Positions 19,075 through 30,312 of a stretch of DNA of 64,000 bases are shown in pieces. Source of the stretch: an uncultured Myxococcales bacterium (GTDB taxonomy: Bacteria; Myxococcota_A; Polyangia; Polyangiales; Polyangiaceae); NCBI GenBank assembly GCA_937949945.1, contig CALFEQ010000036.1, positions 4,979 through 68,978 on the forward strand, read 5' to 3'. Within the stretch, counting starts at the first letter, position 1, and every line of letters starts with the position of its first letter. The notes beneath the pieces are model-generated. The model made no database searches and had not been told where the DNA came from. It saw only the letters and a list, made by a program, of their open reading frames with translations. The position numbers were made by a program, and so were the translations under genes.

Positions 19075-19800
19075 TCAGGCGCTCACCACCTCGAGCACGC
19101 CGAGGTCGAGCAGCGCGTGCAGCCGCGCGAGCGCCTCTGCGTCGGGCATCCCGGTGAGCGCGGCGACGGTCGCCGCGTCGGAGACGCCGTCGATGTGCCC
19201 GAGCACCATCGAGGTCCGCGCGTCGATGTGCTTCGACTGCCGCTCGAGCTCCGCGATGCGGAGTCGGAGGACGCTCGACGGGTTGAGCCGGGTCGAGTTC
19301 GGCTGGAGCCGCTCGCGGCATCGCTCGGCGACGAGCTTCGCGAGCGCGTGCTCGGGATCGCGCTCGAGGACGCGCTCCGCGAGGACGAGCGCCTCGGGGA
19401 AGTCGCTCGCGAGGTAGCGGCCGTACATCTCGCGACCGATCGTCTCGGTGTCGTCGAGATCGATGGTGTCCTCCGTCGCGAGGGAGTCCGTCTCCTCGCC
19501 AGGCGGCGTCGGAATGGTGACGCGCTCGGCGGGAGGGAGGTCTTCTTCGTCGTCCTCCGCGAGCTCGAGCGTAGGCGCGGCGGCGCTCGTTCCGGGCGTG
19601 TCGCGTCCGACCTCGGCGACGCGCTCTTCGACGATGCGCGCATACGACGACGGATCGAACGGCGGCGCGACCGTCTCCTTCGTCGATTCTGCCTCGATCT
19701 CGCGAGCGAGCTCCTGAGGATCGAAATCCGGAATGAGTGTCCGCTTCAAACGAGGCTTGCCGATGTTGCTTCGCCTACGCCTCACCGCCCACCTCTTCAC
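19075..19800 (-). CDS. Protein of unknown function with C-terminal winged-helix-like module
   Basis: A 241-residue soluble protein. Residues 1-125 are basic then strongly acidic and look disordered. From about 125 there is a TPR-like helix pair (MYGRYLASDFPEALVLAERVLERDPEHALA). It ends with DARTSMVLGHIDGVSDAATVAALTGMPDAEALARL, a small helical module I have seen at the end of myxobacterial regulatory proteins (from memory). It is probably an adaptor in signalling. It is a single gene, with heptamer-repeat element 2 upstream of its start. Confidence 0.65.
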   Translation of the reverse strand: MKRWAVRRRRSNIGKPRLKRTLIPDFDPQELAREIEAESTKETVAPPFDPSSYARIVEERVAEVGRDTPGTSAAAPTLELAEDDEEDLPPAERVTIPTPPGEETDSLATEDTIDLDDTETIGREMYGRYLASDFPEALVLAERVLERDPEHALAKLVAERCRERLQPNSTRLNPSSVLRLRIAELERQSKHIDARTSMVLGHIDGVSDAATVAALTGMPDAEALARLHALLDLGVLEVVSA

Positions 19801-19894
19801 CCCCGAGCACTCCTGCCCTCGGCGGCAACGGCGGGCCCATTACCACAGAGGTTTCTTGCCATCGAGTGGCAGCAGCGGGTTGGGGGAGAAAAAT

Positions 19895-20197
19895 TCAGGC
19901 CTCCGGTCTCAGGCCTCAGGCCTCGGCGATCCCTGGCGAAATCACGAACCAATTCGGGGACGTCGGGACCGTGGCGCGCAAACTTGGCGTGCTCGCCGCG
20001 CGGCAGATTATCCCGAATGATTGTGTGAAAGCCGTACCGCACCTGCTCGATTCGATGCGCGGCCTTCTCCATCCGAGAGATGTGGGCTGCTCGAATTGGC
20101 AAGGAGTGGGCTGCGGCCTGTCGAGCTGAGGACCGAGAACTGAGGCCTGAAGCCTGAGGCCTCATGTGAGGCCTGAGGCCTGAGGCCTGAGGTCTGA
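19895..20197. repeat. Intergenic element 2: inverted heptamer arms around a lower-GC core with a short open frame
   Basis: The left arm (19895-19928) and right arm (20124-20197) are runs of 7-nt units of the CCTCAGG/AGGCCTG type in opposite orientation. The right arm ends 2 bases before the stop codon of the lipoprotein gene at 20198. It starts with AGCTGAGGACCGAG, identical to element 1. The core (about 19930-20123) is richer in A/T than its surroundings. On the minus strand it keeps an open frame of roughly 60 residues (RMEKAAHRIEQVRYGFHTII and onward) that has no start of its own. It may be a remnant of a small helical protein gene. In all, 19801-20197 holds no other gene. Confidence 0.65.
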
Positions 20198-21544
20198 CTA
20201 CCGCAACGCCATCAGCGACACGACGGCCCACCCGCCTTTCTGGATCACGAGCTCCTGCGACCGCTGCCAGCCGCGCGCGTCGAGGAGGACGCGGTGACGG
20301 CCGGGGGGTACGCGCACGCGGGCGATCGCGATGCGCGCGGGGAGCGTCTCCCAGCTCCGGGTGTCCGGCGTGTCGAGCGCCGTGAGGGTCGCCTGCGCGG
20401 CGAGCGACGCGAGCAGACCGCCGACGCTGTCCTTTCCGGCGGCCGCCTGGATGCCCTGGCCGACGGCGAAGCGAGCGATCATTCGCGTGATCGCGCTGAC
20501 GATGATCTTGCCCTCGATCTTCTTCCACTCGGCGCGCACCTCGCGATCGACGTCGACCGCCTCCTCGAGCTGCACGTAGCGATCATCGAGGCGCACCGTC
20601 GGAACGGCGTACTTGCCCTTCGCCGGGGCGAGCGTCGGGAAGTTGATCCACGTGACGAGCCCCTGCAAAGCGAGCTTGTTGGCGGCCACGCGATCCGCGG
20701 GGCTGATGGCATCGGCGTAGAGCGTGAGCGCGAGGCCGATGGGGATGCGCTCGCCGATCTTGTGCGGCACGCGCCCGTAGCCGACGACGAAGAGGATCTC
20801 GCCGTCGTCCGGGTTCACCGACGCGGGCTCCTTCTCGAGGAGAGCCTTGATGCGGGGGCTGCGGTACGAGCCCTGGGCGGCGAGGCGCGCGACGGGCCCC
20901 TCGATCGCACGGAAACCGGCGAACTGGAGCGCCTCGTCGTAGTAGCGGAGCGCCTCGTCCGTCTCGTTGCTCTTCTCGAACGTGAACCCCGCGAGCAGGC
21001 TGCCGAGGCCGAGCACCGGGTTGTCCGGCTGCTTCAGCGTGTCCCGGTAGTACCGGTGGATCACGCTGAGCCTCCGTGCCTCGACGCGCGCGCCGTTGAG
21101 GTCGCCCTGCTCGAGGTAGTTCAGCATGTCGAGCGTGTTGATCATCAGCTTCTCGTACGGGGGAGCCCGGTACTTCCCCGACGAGCCGCTGAAGACGTAC
21201 TCGCCGATCGAGTCGCCCGCGTTGTGGGCGAGATCGAGCATGTCGATCGCCTTGTCGGCCGCCTCGAAGTCCTGCTTCGAGAGGTCGAAGCGCGCGAGGC
21301 TCTGCTGGATGCTGCCGCGGTCGAGGACGAGCAGGGCGTTGTCGCCCATGATGTCCTTCGGCAGCTCCTTGTCACTGCCGACGTCCATCTCCTCGTTGAG
21401 GGCCTTGATCGCCCCCTTGGCGTCGCCCGCGTCGAGCGCGGTGCGCATCTTCAGCGTGCGCGCCTCGTGACCGCCGCAGCCCACGAGCCACGGAGCGATG
21501 ACGAGCGCGGCGGCCGAAGCCACGCGAACGAGCACGTCCCTCAC
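20198..21544 (-). CDS. COG3014-like lipoprotein, partner of LpoB
   Basis: A 448-residue predicted outer-membrane lipoprotein. The signal ends in the lipobox WLVGC. A helical TPR-like region follows (residues 60-220, with YLEQGDLNGARVEARRL), then a beta-rich C-terminal part. It resembles the uncharacterised COG3014 family, which is commonly coded next to LpoB-like proteins (from memory). The LpoB-like gene indeed sits 12 bases upstream. A role in regulating peptidoglycan synthases is inferred from that context. Confidence 0.75.
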   Translation of the reverse strand: MRDVLVRVASAAALVIAPWLVGCGGHEARTLKMRTALDAGDAKGAIKALNEEMDVGSDKELPKDIMGDNALLVLDRGSIQQSLARFDLSKQDFEAADKAIDMLDLAHNAGDSIGEYVFSGSSGKYRAPPYEKLMINTLDMLNYLEQGDLNGARVEARRLSVIHRYYRDTLKQPDNPVLGLGSLLAGFTFEKSNETDEALRYYDEALQFAGFRAIEGPVARLAAQGSYRSPRIKALLEKEPASVNPDDGEILFVVGYGRVPHKIGERIPIGLALTLYADAISPADRVAANKLALQGLVTWINFPTLAPAKGKYAVPTVRLDDRYVQLEEAVDVDREVRAEWKKIEGKIIVSAITRMIARFAVGQGIQAAAGKDSVGGLLASLAAQATLTALDTPDTRSWETLPARIAIARVRVPPGRHRVLLDARGWQRSQELVIQKGGWAVVSLMALR

Positions 21545-21556
21545 GGCGGCCTCGTA

Positions 21557-22168
21557 CTACTTGATGGCCTTGGTGATCTCGCTCTTCGCCTGGAACCGGA
21601 TCTCGCTGGTCTCGACGTCGATGACCTGCATGTAGAGGAAGTACTGCACGCGGCGCATGTCCTCGCTGCGCTCGTCGTTGCCGGAGACCTTCCCGGTGAT
21701 GAAGTACTTCGCGCCGAGCTGCTTGCCGTACTTCGCGGCGTTCGCCGGGTTGAAGACCGCGTTCTGCTGGCCCTCGACCTCGCGGATCATCTCGGCCTGG
21801 CGCTCGCGCGACACGACGCGGACCACGTTCGACTCGAGCAGCCACGTCTCGGCCTCGCTCAGGATGGTGTCGAGCGCCGACTCGATGTGCTCGCTCGTCG
21901 TGTTCTGGAAGGGGAAGATGGCGACGACGGGCTGGGGGTTCGTCGTGCGCCACTCGTTCATGACGGGCGAGACGCGCAGCTTGTTGAGGGTGTCGCGCAG
22001 CGCTCGTTTCAGGTCCTCCTTGTCGAGGCCGGTCGAGAGGGCATGCGCATCGACGCTCGGATCGTCCGCGCCGCGAATGACCTCCTTGCCACATCCGGTG
22101 ACGAGGAGCGGCAGGCCTAGAGCGAGCACGGCACCGAGCGAACGAGTCGAGAGGAAGCGAAGCGGCAT
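21557..22168 (-). CDS. lpoB: Penicillin-binding-protein activator LpoB-like lipoprotein
   Basis: A 203-residue protein with signal peptide and lipobox LLVTGC, then the LpoB domain: VVAIFPFQNTTSEHIESALDTILSEAETWLLES, then VVSRERQAEMIREVEGQQ and AAKYGKQLGAKYFITGKVSG. LpoB in enterobacteria spans from the outer membrane to activate PBP1b; here the target is unknown. The start at 22168 is supported by AAGGAG seven bases upstream. First gene of a two-gene operon with the COG3014-like lipoprotein. Confidence 0.83.
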   Translation of the reverse strand: MPLRFLSTRSLGAVLALGLPLLVTGCGKEVIRGADDPSVDAHALSTGLDKEDLKRALRDTLNKLRVSPVMNEWRTTNPQPVVAIFPFQNTTSEHIESALDTILSEAETWLLESNVVRVVSRERQAEMIREVEGQQNAVFNPANAAKYGKQLGAKYFITGKVSGNDERSEDMRRVQYFLYMQVIDVETSEIRFQAKSEITKAIK

Positions 22169-22384
22169 GAGGAGCTCCTTGTGACGAATCGCGAGCGGCA
22201 TCGTAACCGAACGAGCCGCCCCCAAAGCAGCTCGCCGGATGACGCTCCGTTCGACGGCCGGATGCGCGCGCCGATTCGCCCCTTCCGACGTCACGTCATT
22301 TCTTCGAGATATCCACGAGGTAGACGGCTGTGCTTGCCGTCCTTCGCATCCCGACGGCCCGGATTTCAGAATCGAAACGCCGCG

Positions 22385-23404
22385 TCAGAGCCGGCGGATC
22401 GCGGCCTCGATCGCCTCTTCGAGCGTCGCACGATCCTGCGCGCCGTCGAATCGGCGCTCGTCGATCCAAATCGTCGGCAAGCCGGTGCCCTTCACGGCCC
22501 GGAACGTCTCCCGGTCCTTGTCGATCCGAGCCTGCGTCGCGGGGTCGTCGACGCACGCGCGGAAGCGCTCGAGGTCGAGCCCCTGCTGCACGGCGAGCTT
22601 CTCGCAGCCCTCCTTCGAGAGGTCCTCGGCTGCGAACAGCGCGTCGGCCATCTCGTCTCCCTTGCCGAGGAGCTCGGCGCAGCAGCCGGCGCGCGCCGCG
22701 TCCATCGCGTGGGGGTGGATCCGGAGCGGGACGTGCTTTCGCGCGACGCGCACCTTGTCCTTGTACTTCTCGAGCAGAGGCGCCAGCTCGGCGTGCGTCA
22801 TGCGGCAGAAGGGGCACTCGAAGTCGACGAAGTCGACGATCGTCACCTTGCCTCGGCCGGTGCGGCGCATCTCCTCGACGATCGCATCGGGCACTCCGTC
22901 CGGGATGGCTCGCATCTGGAGCCCGATCGCGAACGGGACCCCGATCGAGGCGACGAGGCCGAGCGCCGCCGCGGCCGGGACGGCACGCCCCGCGGGCGGG
23001 TCCCAGCCCTTGCGCCACCGCGCGATGGACAGGCCTGCGAGCACGACGGCCGCGCCGTCGACGATGACGCAGAACGGACAGACCGTGCCCATCACCGCCT
23101 GCACGCCGAGGAGGACCGCGGCGAAGAGCCCGCCGATCGTCGCGAGCGTCGCCTGCGTCGAGCGGGCGTGCCTCCCCGGGACGAGCGCCGCGAGGCCGAT
23201 CCCGAACATGCCGACGAGGCCGATCGCCGGCAGCGGGATGCCGAGCGGCCGCGCGAAGACCGTGGCCCTCACCTTCGCGCAGCCGCCGCCTGCCGCGCAG
23301 AACACCGGCGCGGGGCGCACGTAGTCGACGAGCAGAATCGCGCTCGCGACGAGCGCGGCCGCGGTCAGAAGCACCGTGAGCCAGAGCCAGACGTTCTTCC
23401 GCAT
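22385..23404 (-). CDS. VKOR-DsbA fusion (vitamin K epoxide reductase family with thioredoxin domain)
   Basis: A 339-residue membrane protein. The N-terminal part has about five helices and the VKOR redox cysteines: a loop pair in FCAAGGGCAKV and the membrane CxxC in GTVCPFCVIV. The C-terminal periplasmic domain is thioredoxin/DsbA-like with DFECPFCRMTHAEL (CPFC) and a cis-Pro (GLPTIWID). Such fusions make disulfide bonds in exported proteins, with electrons passing to quinone. The many Cys-rich secreted proteins in this window are likely clients. Start 23404 follows GGGAGA; ATG 23431 is possible. Confidence 0.9.
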   Translation of the reverse strand: MRKNVWLWLTVLLTAAALVASAILLVDYVRPAPVFCAAGGGCAKVRATVFARPLGIPLPAIGLVGMFGIGLAALVPGRHARSTQATLATIGGLFAAVLLGVQAVMGTVCPFCVIVDGAAVVLAGLSIARWRKGWDPPAGRAVPAAAALGLVASIGVPFAIGLQMRAIPDGVPDAIVEEMRRTGRGKVTIVDFVDFECPFCRMTHAELAPLLEKYKDKVRVARKHVPLRIHPHAMDAARAGCCAELLGKGDEMADALFAAEDLSKEGCEKLAVQQGLDLERFRACVDDPATQARIDKDRETFRAVKGTGLPTIWIDERRFDGAQDRATLEEAIEAAIRRL

Positions 23405-23590
23405 GCCGTCTCCCGTGGAGGTCCTCGTCATTCTAGGGGCGAATTCCGTGCGTTATTCCCGGGGCCGGCCGCCGCTCGCGCTGGCGAGCGCCGTCCGCGG
23501 CCTCGGCTCGGAGGCGGGAGTTTTGCTCGCGCCGTGCGCTTGTCCAACTATTCCGGCGACGCGCCGAGGGATATCGCGTAAGTAGGTCGC

Positions 23591-26005
<2,415 letters not shown>

Positions 26006-26116
26006 AGTCCGCGGCTCGGCGGAACGCCGGACGACGATCCCGCCGAGCCGAAGACCGGACGCCGAGCGCCACGCACGAACGGGCTCGCGAGCGCCGTCGC
26101 ACGCGCGGGCCGCTCG

Positions 26117-26383
26117 TCACTCGGCGTCGTCGGGGAACGCCTTGACCGTCGGCGCGTCGGAGGGGATCGGCGGCGGCACCGCGTCCTTCGTCGGCGCGAA
26201 CGTGGGGATGGCGCCGGTGCAGAGATGCTCGAGCGCGTCGAGCGCGCCGGCCGCGAGGAACGCGCGCGGTGACGCGCGGTCGGCGCTCTGCGGCTTCGTG
26301 TTCACCACGGGCCAATCCACCGGCGGCGGGATCAGCGTAGGTCGGCGCGATTCGTCGATGATCATGTTCCTCACCGCGGCCAT
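26117..26383 (-). CDS. Small hypothetical protein
   Basis: An 88-residue frame with a strong G/C bias in third positions, so it is probably translated. It is proline-rich, with IPPPVDWPVV and PTFAPTKDAVPPPIPSD. No signal peptide, membrane segment or recognisable domain. The start is uncertain (ATG 26383 or ATG 26365), without a clear ribosome site. It lies alone between rnr and the RCC1 gene. Confidence 0.5.
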   Translation of the reverse strand: MAAVRNMIIDESRRPTLIPPPVDWPVVNTKPQSADRASPRAFLAAGALDALEHLCTGAIPTFAPTKDAVPPPIPSDAPTVKAFPDDAE

Positions 26384-26521
26384 GCAGGTTGGGGGCCACG
26401 GTCGGACGTCTACCTACATCAAGCGCTTGGCGGCGGGATCTTAAAAGAAGAAGCCTCACCCGAGGCTCGCCGGCATCGGCAGTTTCGGCCCACGAAAAGC
26501 AGCTTGCGGTGTGCCGCCCTC

Positions 26522-26542
26522 GGCCGGGTCGCCGGCCCGGCC
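26522..26542. terminator. GC-rich stem-loop near the end of the RCC1 gene
   Basis: A 7-bp perfect stem (26522-26528 with 26536-26542, 7-nt loop) lies about 50 bases past the RCC1-gene stop on the minus strand. It has no U-tract, so terminator function is only possible. Confidence 0.3.
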
Positions 26543-26594
26543 GGCGTCGCACCGCACGAGACGTGGGGCGACGCCTCGTACGCCTCGCGGCGGC

Positions 26595-27731
26595 TCACCA
26601 GACGACGGGGGTCGGCGCCGGCCGCCGCTCCTTCGTGCCGTCGCCGATCTGCCCGAACGTGTTCGATCCCCAGCAGAGGAGCTGCCGGCTCTTCGTGAGG
26701 GCGCAGCCGTGAGCGGACGCCAGGCACAGCTCCTGGACGTCGGAGAGGGCCGTGACCTCGGAAGGCCGCTCGTCGGGGGTTCTCGTGCCGAGGCCGAGCT
26801 CTCCCTCGCCGTTCGATCCCCAGCAGCGGACCGATCCGTTCTCGAGCAGCGCACAGGTCGACGCCTCGCCGACCACGAGCTTCGCGACGCCGCTGACGTT
26901 CGGAACGGTGACGGGCTTCGGGTGCGGATTCATGTCCGGCTTCGTGCCGAGCTGTCCGGCGTCGTTCATCCCCCAGCACTGCACGGTCTTGCTCTTCGTG
27001 AGGATGCACGCGTGGCGATCGCCGGTCACGAGCTGGACCGCCCCTTTCACGCCGGGCTTCGAGAACGCGCCGCCGGGCGCCCAGTCGGACGCCCCCCAAC
27101 AGGTGACGGCCCCCGCCTCGTCGAGCGCGCAGGCGTGCGTGAAGCCGACCGCGATCTGCTTGAACGTGCCTTTCGGAGGCGTGCCGATCGTCTTCTCGTC
27201 GGCGCCCCAGCACGTGATCCCGCGCGGGCTGCGTGCACACGCCATCGTGCCGCTCGCGACGAGCTCCTCCACGTCCTCTACGCCTTCGACGAGCGTGGGC
27301 TTCGCGTCTTCGAGCATCCGGCCGTCGTTCGCGAGGCGACCGGTGCCCCAACACTTCACCCTCTTGTCCTGAAGGAGCGCGCAGCCGAACTGCGCCGCGA
27401 GGGCGACCTTGCGCGCCTTCCCGACGCCGGGGACGGGCACGCGCTTCTCGCGCAGCTCGGCGCCACCGCCGGAGCCGAGCTCCCCTTCCTTGTCGCGGCC
27501 CCAACAGTGGACGCGATCGTCGGAGTCGATCGCGCACGTGCTGAAGTCTCCGCAGTCGACGTCTTTCGGCGGACCGGAAGGATCGGCGCTCGGAGATTCT
27601 CTGACCTCTCCACTGGACGAAGGCTCCGGGTTGCGCGGGCTCGTCGGGTTCGACGTCGTCGCGGCGCCTCCGCCACACGCGACCGCGATCAGCGCGGCGG
27701 ACGCGATACCTGCGAGCCGACCACGCATCAT
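26595..27731 (-). CDS. RCC1-repeat lipoprotein
   Basis: A 378-residue lipoprotein (lipobox ALIAVAC) with a Ser/Pro-rich linker. About seven RCC1-like blades follow, each with a C-A-L/C-A-I...V-x-C-W-G pattern (for example STCAIDSDDRVHCWGRDKEGELG). Two cysteines recur per blade, likely a disulfide. Seven blades close a beta-propeller, so the protein is probably a surface or periplasmic binding platform. Such disulfide-rich RCC1 lipoproteins are typical of myxobacteria (from memory). Partner and ligand are unknown. A single gene. Confidence 0.85.
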   Translation of the reverse strand: MMRGRLAGIASAALIAVACGGGAATTSNPTSPRNPEPSSSGEVRESPSADPSGPPKDVDCGDFSTCAIDSDDRVHCWGRDKEGELGSGGGAELREKRVPVPGVGKARKVALAAQFGCALLQDKRVKCWGTGRLANDGRMLEDAKPTLVEGVEDVEELVASGTMACARSPRGITCWGADEKTIGTPPKGTFKQIAVGFTHACALDEAGAVTCWGASDWAPGGAFSKPGVKGAVQLVTGDRHACILTKSKTVQCWGMNDAGQLGTKPDMNPHPKPVTVPNVSGVAKLVVGEASTCALLENGSVRCWGSNGEGELGLGTRTPDERPSEVTALSDVQELCLASAHGCALTKSRQLLCWGSNTFGQIGDGTKERRPAPTPVVW

Positions 27732-27826
27732 GGTGTAGAGCCCATGGTCATCGTCACCAAGCTACACGAAGCGTGCGCGCGAGGTCATCCGCTCCGGCGG
27801 GGAACTGCGCGCCCGGAGACGCTCCG

Positions 27827-28762
27827 TCAGCAGTAGGCTTCGAGGTCCTGTCGGAGGTTCGGATCCTCGTACCGCGAGAGCTCGTCGACCGCGCGAAGCA
27901 GCTCGGGCGCGTCTCCCTTCGGTACGTGGACGAGGAAGCGCACGTAGAGGTCGCCAGGGGTCCGGCCCTTGCGCGCGACGCCCTTTCCGCGGACCCGGAG
28001 CGTCGTCCCGCTGTTCGTCCCGGGAGGCACCTTGACGGAGACCGGCCCGTCGAACGTGGGCACCTTCACCTTCGCCCCCTTGACGGCCTCGCTCAGACGG
28101 ATGGGCACCTCGATGTGCAGATCGTCGCCCTCTCGCTTGAAGAGAGGATGCGGCCTCACGTGGATGAGGAGGATGAGATCTCCGTTGGGGCCGCCGGTCA
28201 GCGACGGCGCCCCCTGCCCCGGGATGCGGACACGGCTGCCCTCGTCGGCGCCGGGCGGGATCCGAACCGTGACGGTCTCGCCCGAGCCCGGGCGGCGAAG
28301 CTGGAGCGTGGTGCCGCGAACCGCTGCGTCGAAGTCGATCGTGAGCTCCTGCTCGACGTCCTGCCCCTTCATCGGGCCGCGCCGACGAGCGCGGCCGAAC
28401 AGATCGCCGAAATCACCGAAGGGGCCGACGCCGCCGAACAGATCCTCGAGGTTCACGTGACCTGCGCTGGTGCGGAACCCGTTGCCGGCCTGGCTCTGCC
28501 ACGCCCGGTAAGCGCGCGCCCTCTCGGCATCGAAGCCCTCGCGAAGGGACTCCTCCCCGAACTCGTCATACAGCGCGCGCTTCTTCGGATCGCTCAGCGT
28601 CTCGTAGGCGCGGTTCACCGCCTTGAAGCGCGCCTCGGCCTCCTTGTTGCCCGGGTTCTTGTCAGGGTGGAGGTCGCGAGCGAGCTTCCGATACGCCTTC
28701 TTGATCGCATCGGCGTCGGCGTTCCTGGGGACGCCGAGGACCGAGTAGAAGTCGTCGGCCAT
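27827..28762 (-). CDS. DnaJ/CbpA-type J-domain co-chaperone (no zinc finger)
   Basis: A 311-residue class B Hsp40. The J domain is at residues 1-70 (DFYSVLGVPRNADADAIKKAYRKLARDLHPDKNPGN, HPD intact). A Gly/Phe/Arg linker (about 75-125) and two substrate-binding beta domains follow (QELTIDFDAAVRGTT; HPLFKREGDDLHIEVPI). No CxxCxGxG repeats, so it is CbpA-like. It stimulates DnaK ATPase. Start at ATG 28762; the longer frame to 28801 lacks a family match. No dnaK is adjacent. Confidence 0.9.
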   Translation of the reverse strand: MADDFYSVLGVPRNADADAIKKAYRKLARDLHPDKNPGNKEAEARFKAVNRAYETLSDPKKRALYDEFGEESLREGFDAERARAYRAWQSQAGNGFRTSAGHVNLEDLFGGVGPFGDFGDLFGRARRRGPMKGQDVEQELTIDFDAAVRGTTLQLRRPGSGETVTVRIPPGADEGSRVRIPGQGAPSLTGGPNGDLILLIHVRPHPLFKREGDDLHIEVPIRLSEAVKGAKVKVPTFDGPVSVKVPPGTNSGTTLRVRGKGVARKGRTPGDLYVRFLVHVPKGDAPELLRAVDELSRYEDPNLRQDLEAYC

Positions 28763-28982
28763 GACGGGATCGAACCTAAATCCCGGCTGAGATCCATGCA
28801 ACGCCCGTGCACGAACGCAAGAAGGCGCTTCTGCCCTCGGAAACGGGAGGAGGACCGAGCTCGAGGGCCGGGTCCGCGCCGGCTCGACGTCGGCTGATTC
28901 CTCGACCCCAGGCGTTCGGCCGACGCTCGACGCGCCTGCCGGAAAGAGGCGGCCGTCGGAGGGCGTTTGTTAGCATCGTCAC

Positions 28983-30113
28983 ATGGCCCTCTCTTCTGCA
29001 CGCCGCCTGCGCGTGTGCGCCGCGAGCGCATGCTTCATCGCCGCGGCCGTCGCGCTCTCGTGCCGGCCGACGTCCTCGCCGCACGAGAGCAGGGAGGACG
29101 CGAAGCCCCCGCCGCCGGCCGTGTCCCAGCCGACCGATGCCGCCGCGAGCGCGACGGAGGAGCAGCTCGACGCTGCCGCACGAGCGATCGTCGAAGCGGT
29201 GCAGGACGGCGGAGCCGTGACGCCCAGCGATCCGATGGACCTCCACAAGGAGACGCAGGCGGAGCTCTTGGCGCTCTTCACCATCAAGGACTTCACGGAG
29301 GAGGAGAAGAAGCGGCTCCGTCCCGACGCCTTCCTCCGCTCGATGTTCGACGTGAAGGGCCCGGCGTGGGCCAATCAAGGCAACAAGGCCATCGCGCAGC
29401 ACACGATCAGCAAGGAGAAGTGTCTCGAGGGTCTGAAGGACATCGTCATCCAGACGCCCGAGCAGCGCGAGAAATGCGGCGCCGAGAACATGGTGCCGGT
29501 CTGGGAGAAGGGCAAGGAGCCGACCTTCTGCATCGACGTGTTCGAGTTCCCGAACAAGGCGTGCGAGCTGCCGATGGTCTGGACGCAGCCGCCGCTCGCG
29601 AAGAAGGTCTGCGAGCTCCAAGGCAAACGCCTCTGCTCCGACCTCGAGTGGAACCTCGCCTGCCGCGGCGATCCGGAGGGCGGCCCCGACTGGCGCTACG
29701 CCTACGGCAACAAGCTCGATCTCGAGATCTGTCACACGAACCTGCGGCACCGCCAGCCGTGCGTCGTCCAGAACGCCAAGACGACGTGGAACACGTGCAC
29801 GACGGACACGGAGCCGAGCGGATCCTTCCCGAAGTGCCGCTCGCGCTTCGGCGTCTTCGACCAACACGGCAACGTCGCCGAGGTCATGACCCGCCGCGAG
29901 GGCAACAAGGTCTTCACCCAGCTCAAAGGCAGCGCCTGGTTCTACGTCGAGCTGGCGAAGGAACCGAACGAGCCCGTCCCCGCGACGACGACGAACAAGA
30001 AGGGCGCCTACCCCGATCACTGCAACTTCGACCCGAGGTGGCACGTGGAGCCGCTCGAGACGGCGAAGCATGTGAACTATCACTTGGGGTTTCGGTGTTG
30101 TAAGTCGATTTGA
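28983..30113 (+). CDS. Formylglycine-generating-enzyme-like (SUMF1 domain) lipoprotein
   Basis: A 376-residue lipoprotein (signal with AVALSC). An Ala/Pro-rich linker and a helical region come first, then a sulfatase-modifying-factor fold from about 170: FCIDVFEFPN, CELQGKRLCSDLEWNLACRG, YAYGN, FGVFDQHGNVAEVMTR and the closing HLGFRCC. Several cysteines sit in the fold. Catalysis on sulfatases is not certain; many bacterial members of this fold are non-catalytic. The last dozen codons (from about 30078) use TAT, TTG, TTT, TGT and ATT, unlike the rest. It converges with the phosphoesterase gene, with repeat element 3 between. Confidence 0.82.
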   Translation: MALSSARRLRVCAASACFIAAAVALSCRPTSSPHESREDAKPPPPAVSQPTDAAASATEEQLDAAARAIVEAVQDGGAVTPSDPMDLHKETQAELLALFTIKDFTEEEKKRLRPDAFLRSMFDVKGPAWANQGNKAIAQHTISKEKCLEGLKDIVIQTPEQREKCGAENMVPVWEKGKEPTFCIDVFEFPNKACELPMVWTQPPLAKKVCELQGKRLCSDLEWNLACRGDPEGGPDWRYAYGNKLDLEICHTNLRHRQPCVVQNAKTTWNTCTTDTEPSGSFPKCRSRFGVFDQHGNVAEVMTRREGNKVFTQLKGSAWFYVELAKEPNEPVPATTTNKKGAYPDHCNFDPRWHVEPLETAKHVNYHLGFRCCKSI

Positions 30114-30134
30114 GGTTCCGGTCCTCCGCCCGAT

Positions 30135-30310
30135 CAGGCTCCAGGCTCCAGGCTCCAGCAGGTCCTCGCTCTCCGGCGCCCCACGCGCCGTCGTCGAACG
30201 GACCGAGCAAGACGTCCGAGACGCTCGAGGACGTCTCCGAGCTTCGGGGGTGATCCCGCTGAGGCCCGAGGTCTTTGCTCACTGGAGACTGGAGTCTGGA
30301 GACTGAAGTC
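30135..30310. repeat. Intergenic element 3: inverted heptamer arms between two convergent genes
   Basis: Runs of CCAGGCT units (30135-30160) and of CTGGAGA/CTGGAGT units (30282-30309) face each other across about 120 bases. The right arm ends two or three bases from the stop codon of the metallophosphoesterase gene; the left arm starts about 20 bases after the FGE-like gene stop. The core has no convincing gene. The design matches elements 1 and 2, though the heptamer itself differs. Confidence 0.65.
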
Positions 30311-30312
30311 AC

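Noticed and set aside
19930..20123. Complete four-helix-bundle gene in the core of element 2
   Set aside because: The frame has no start codon of its own and I could not match the family motifs, so only a remnant is proposed.
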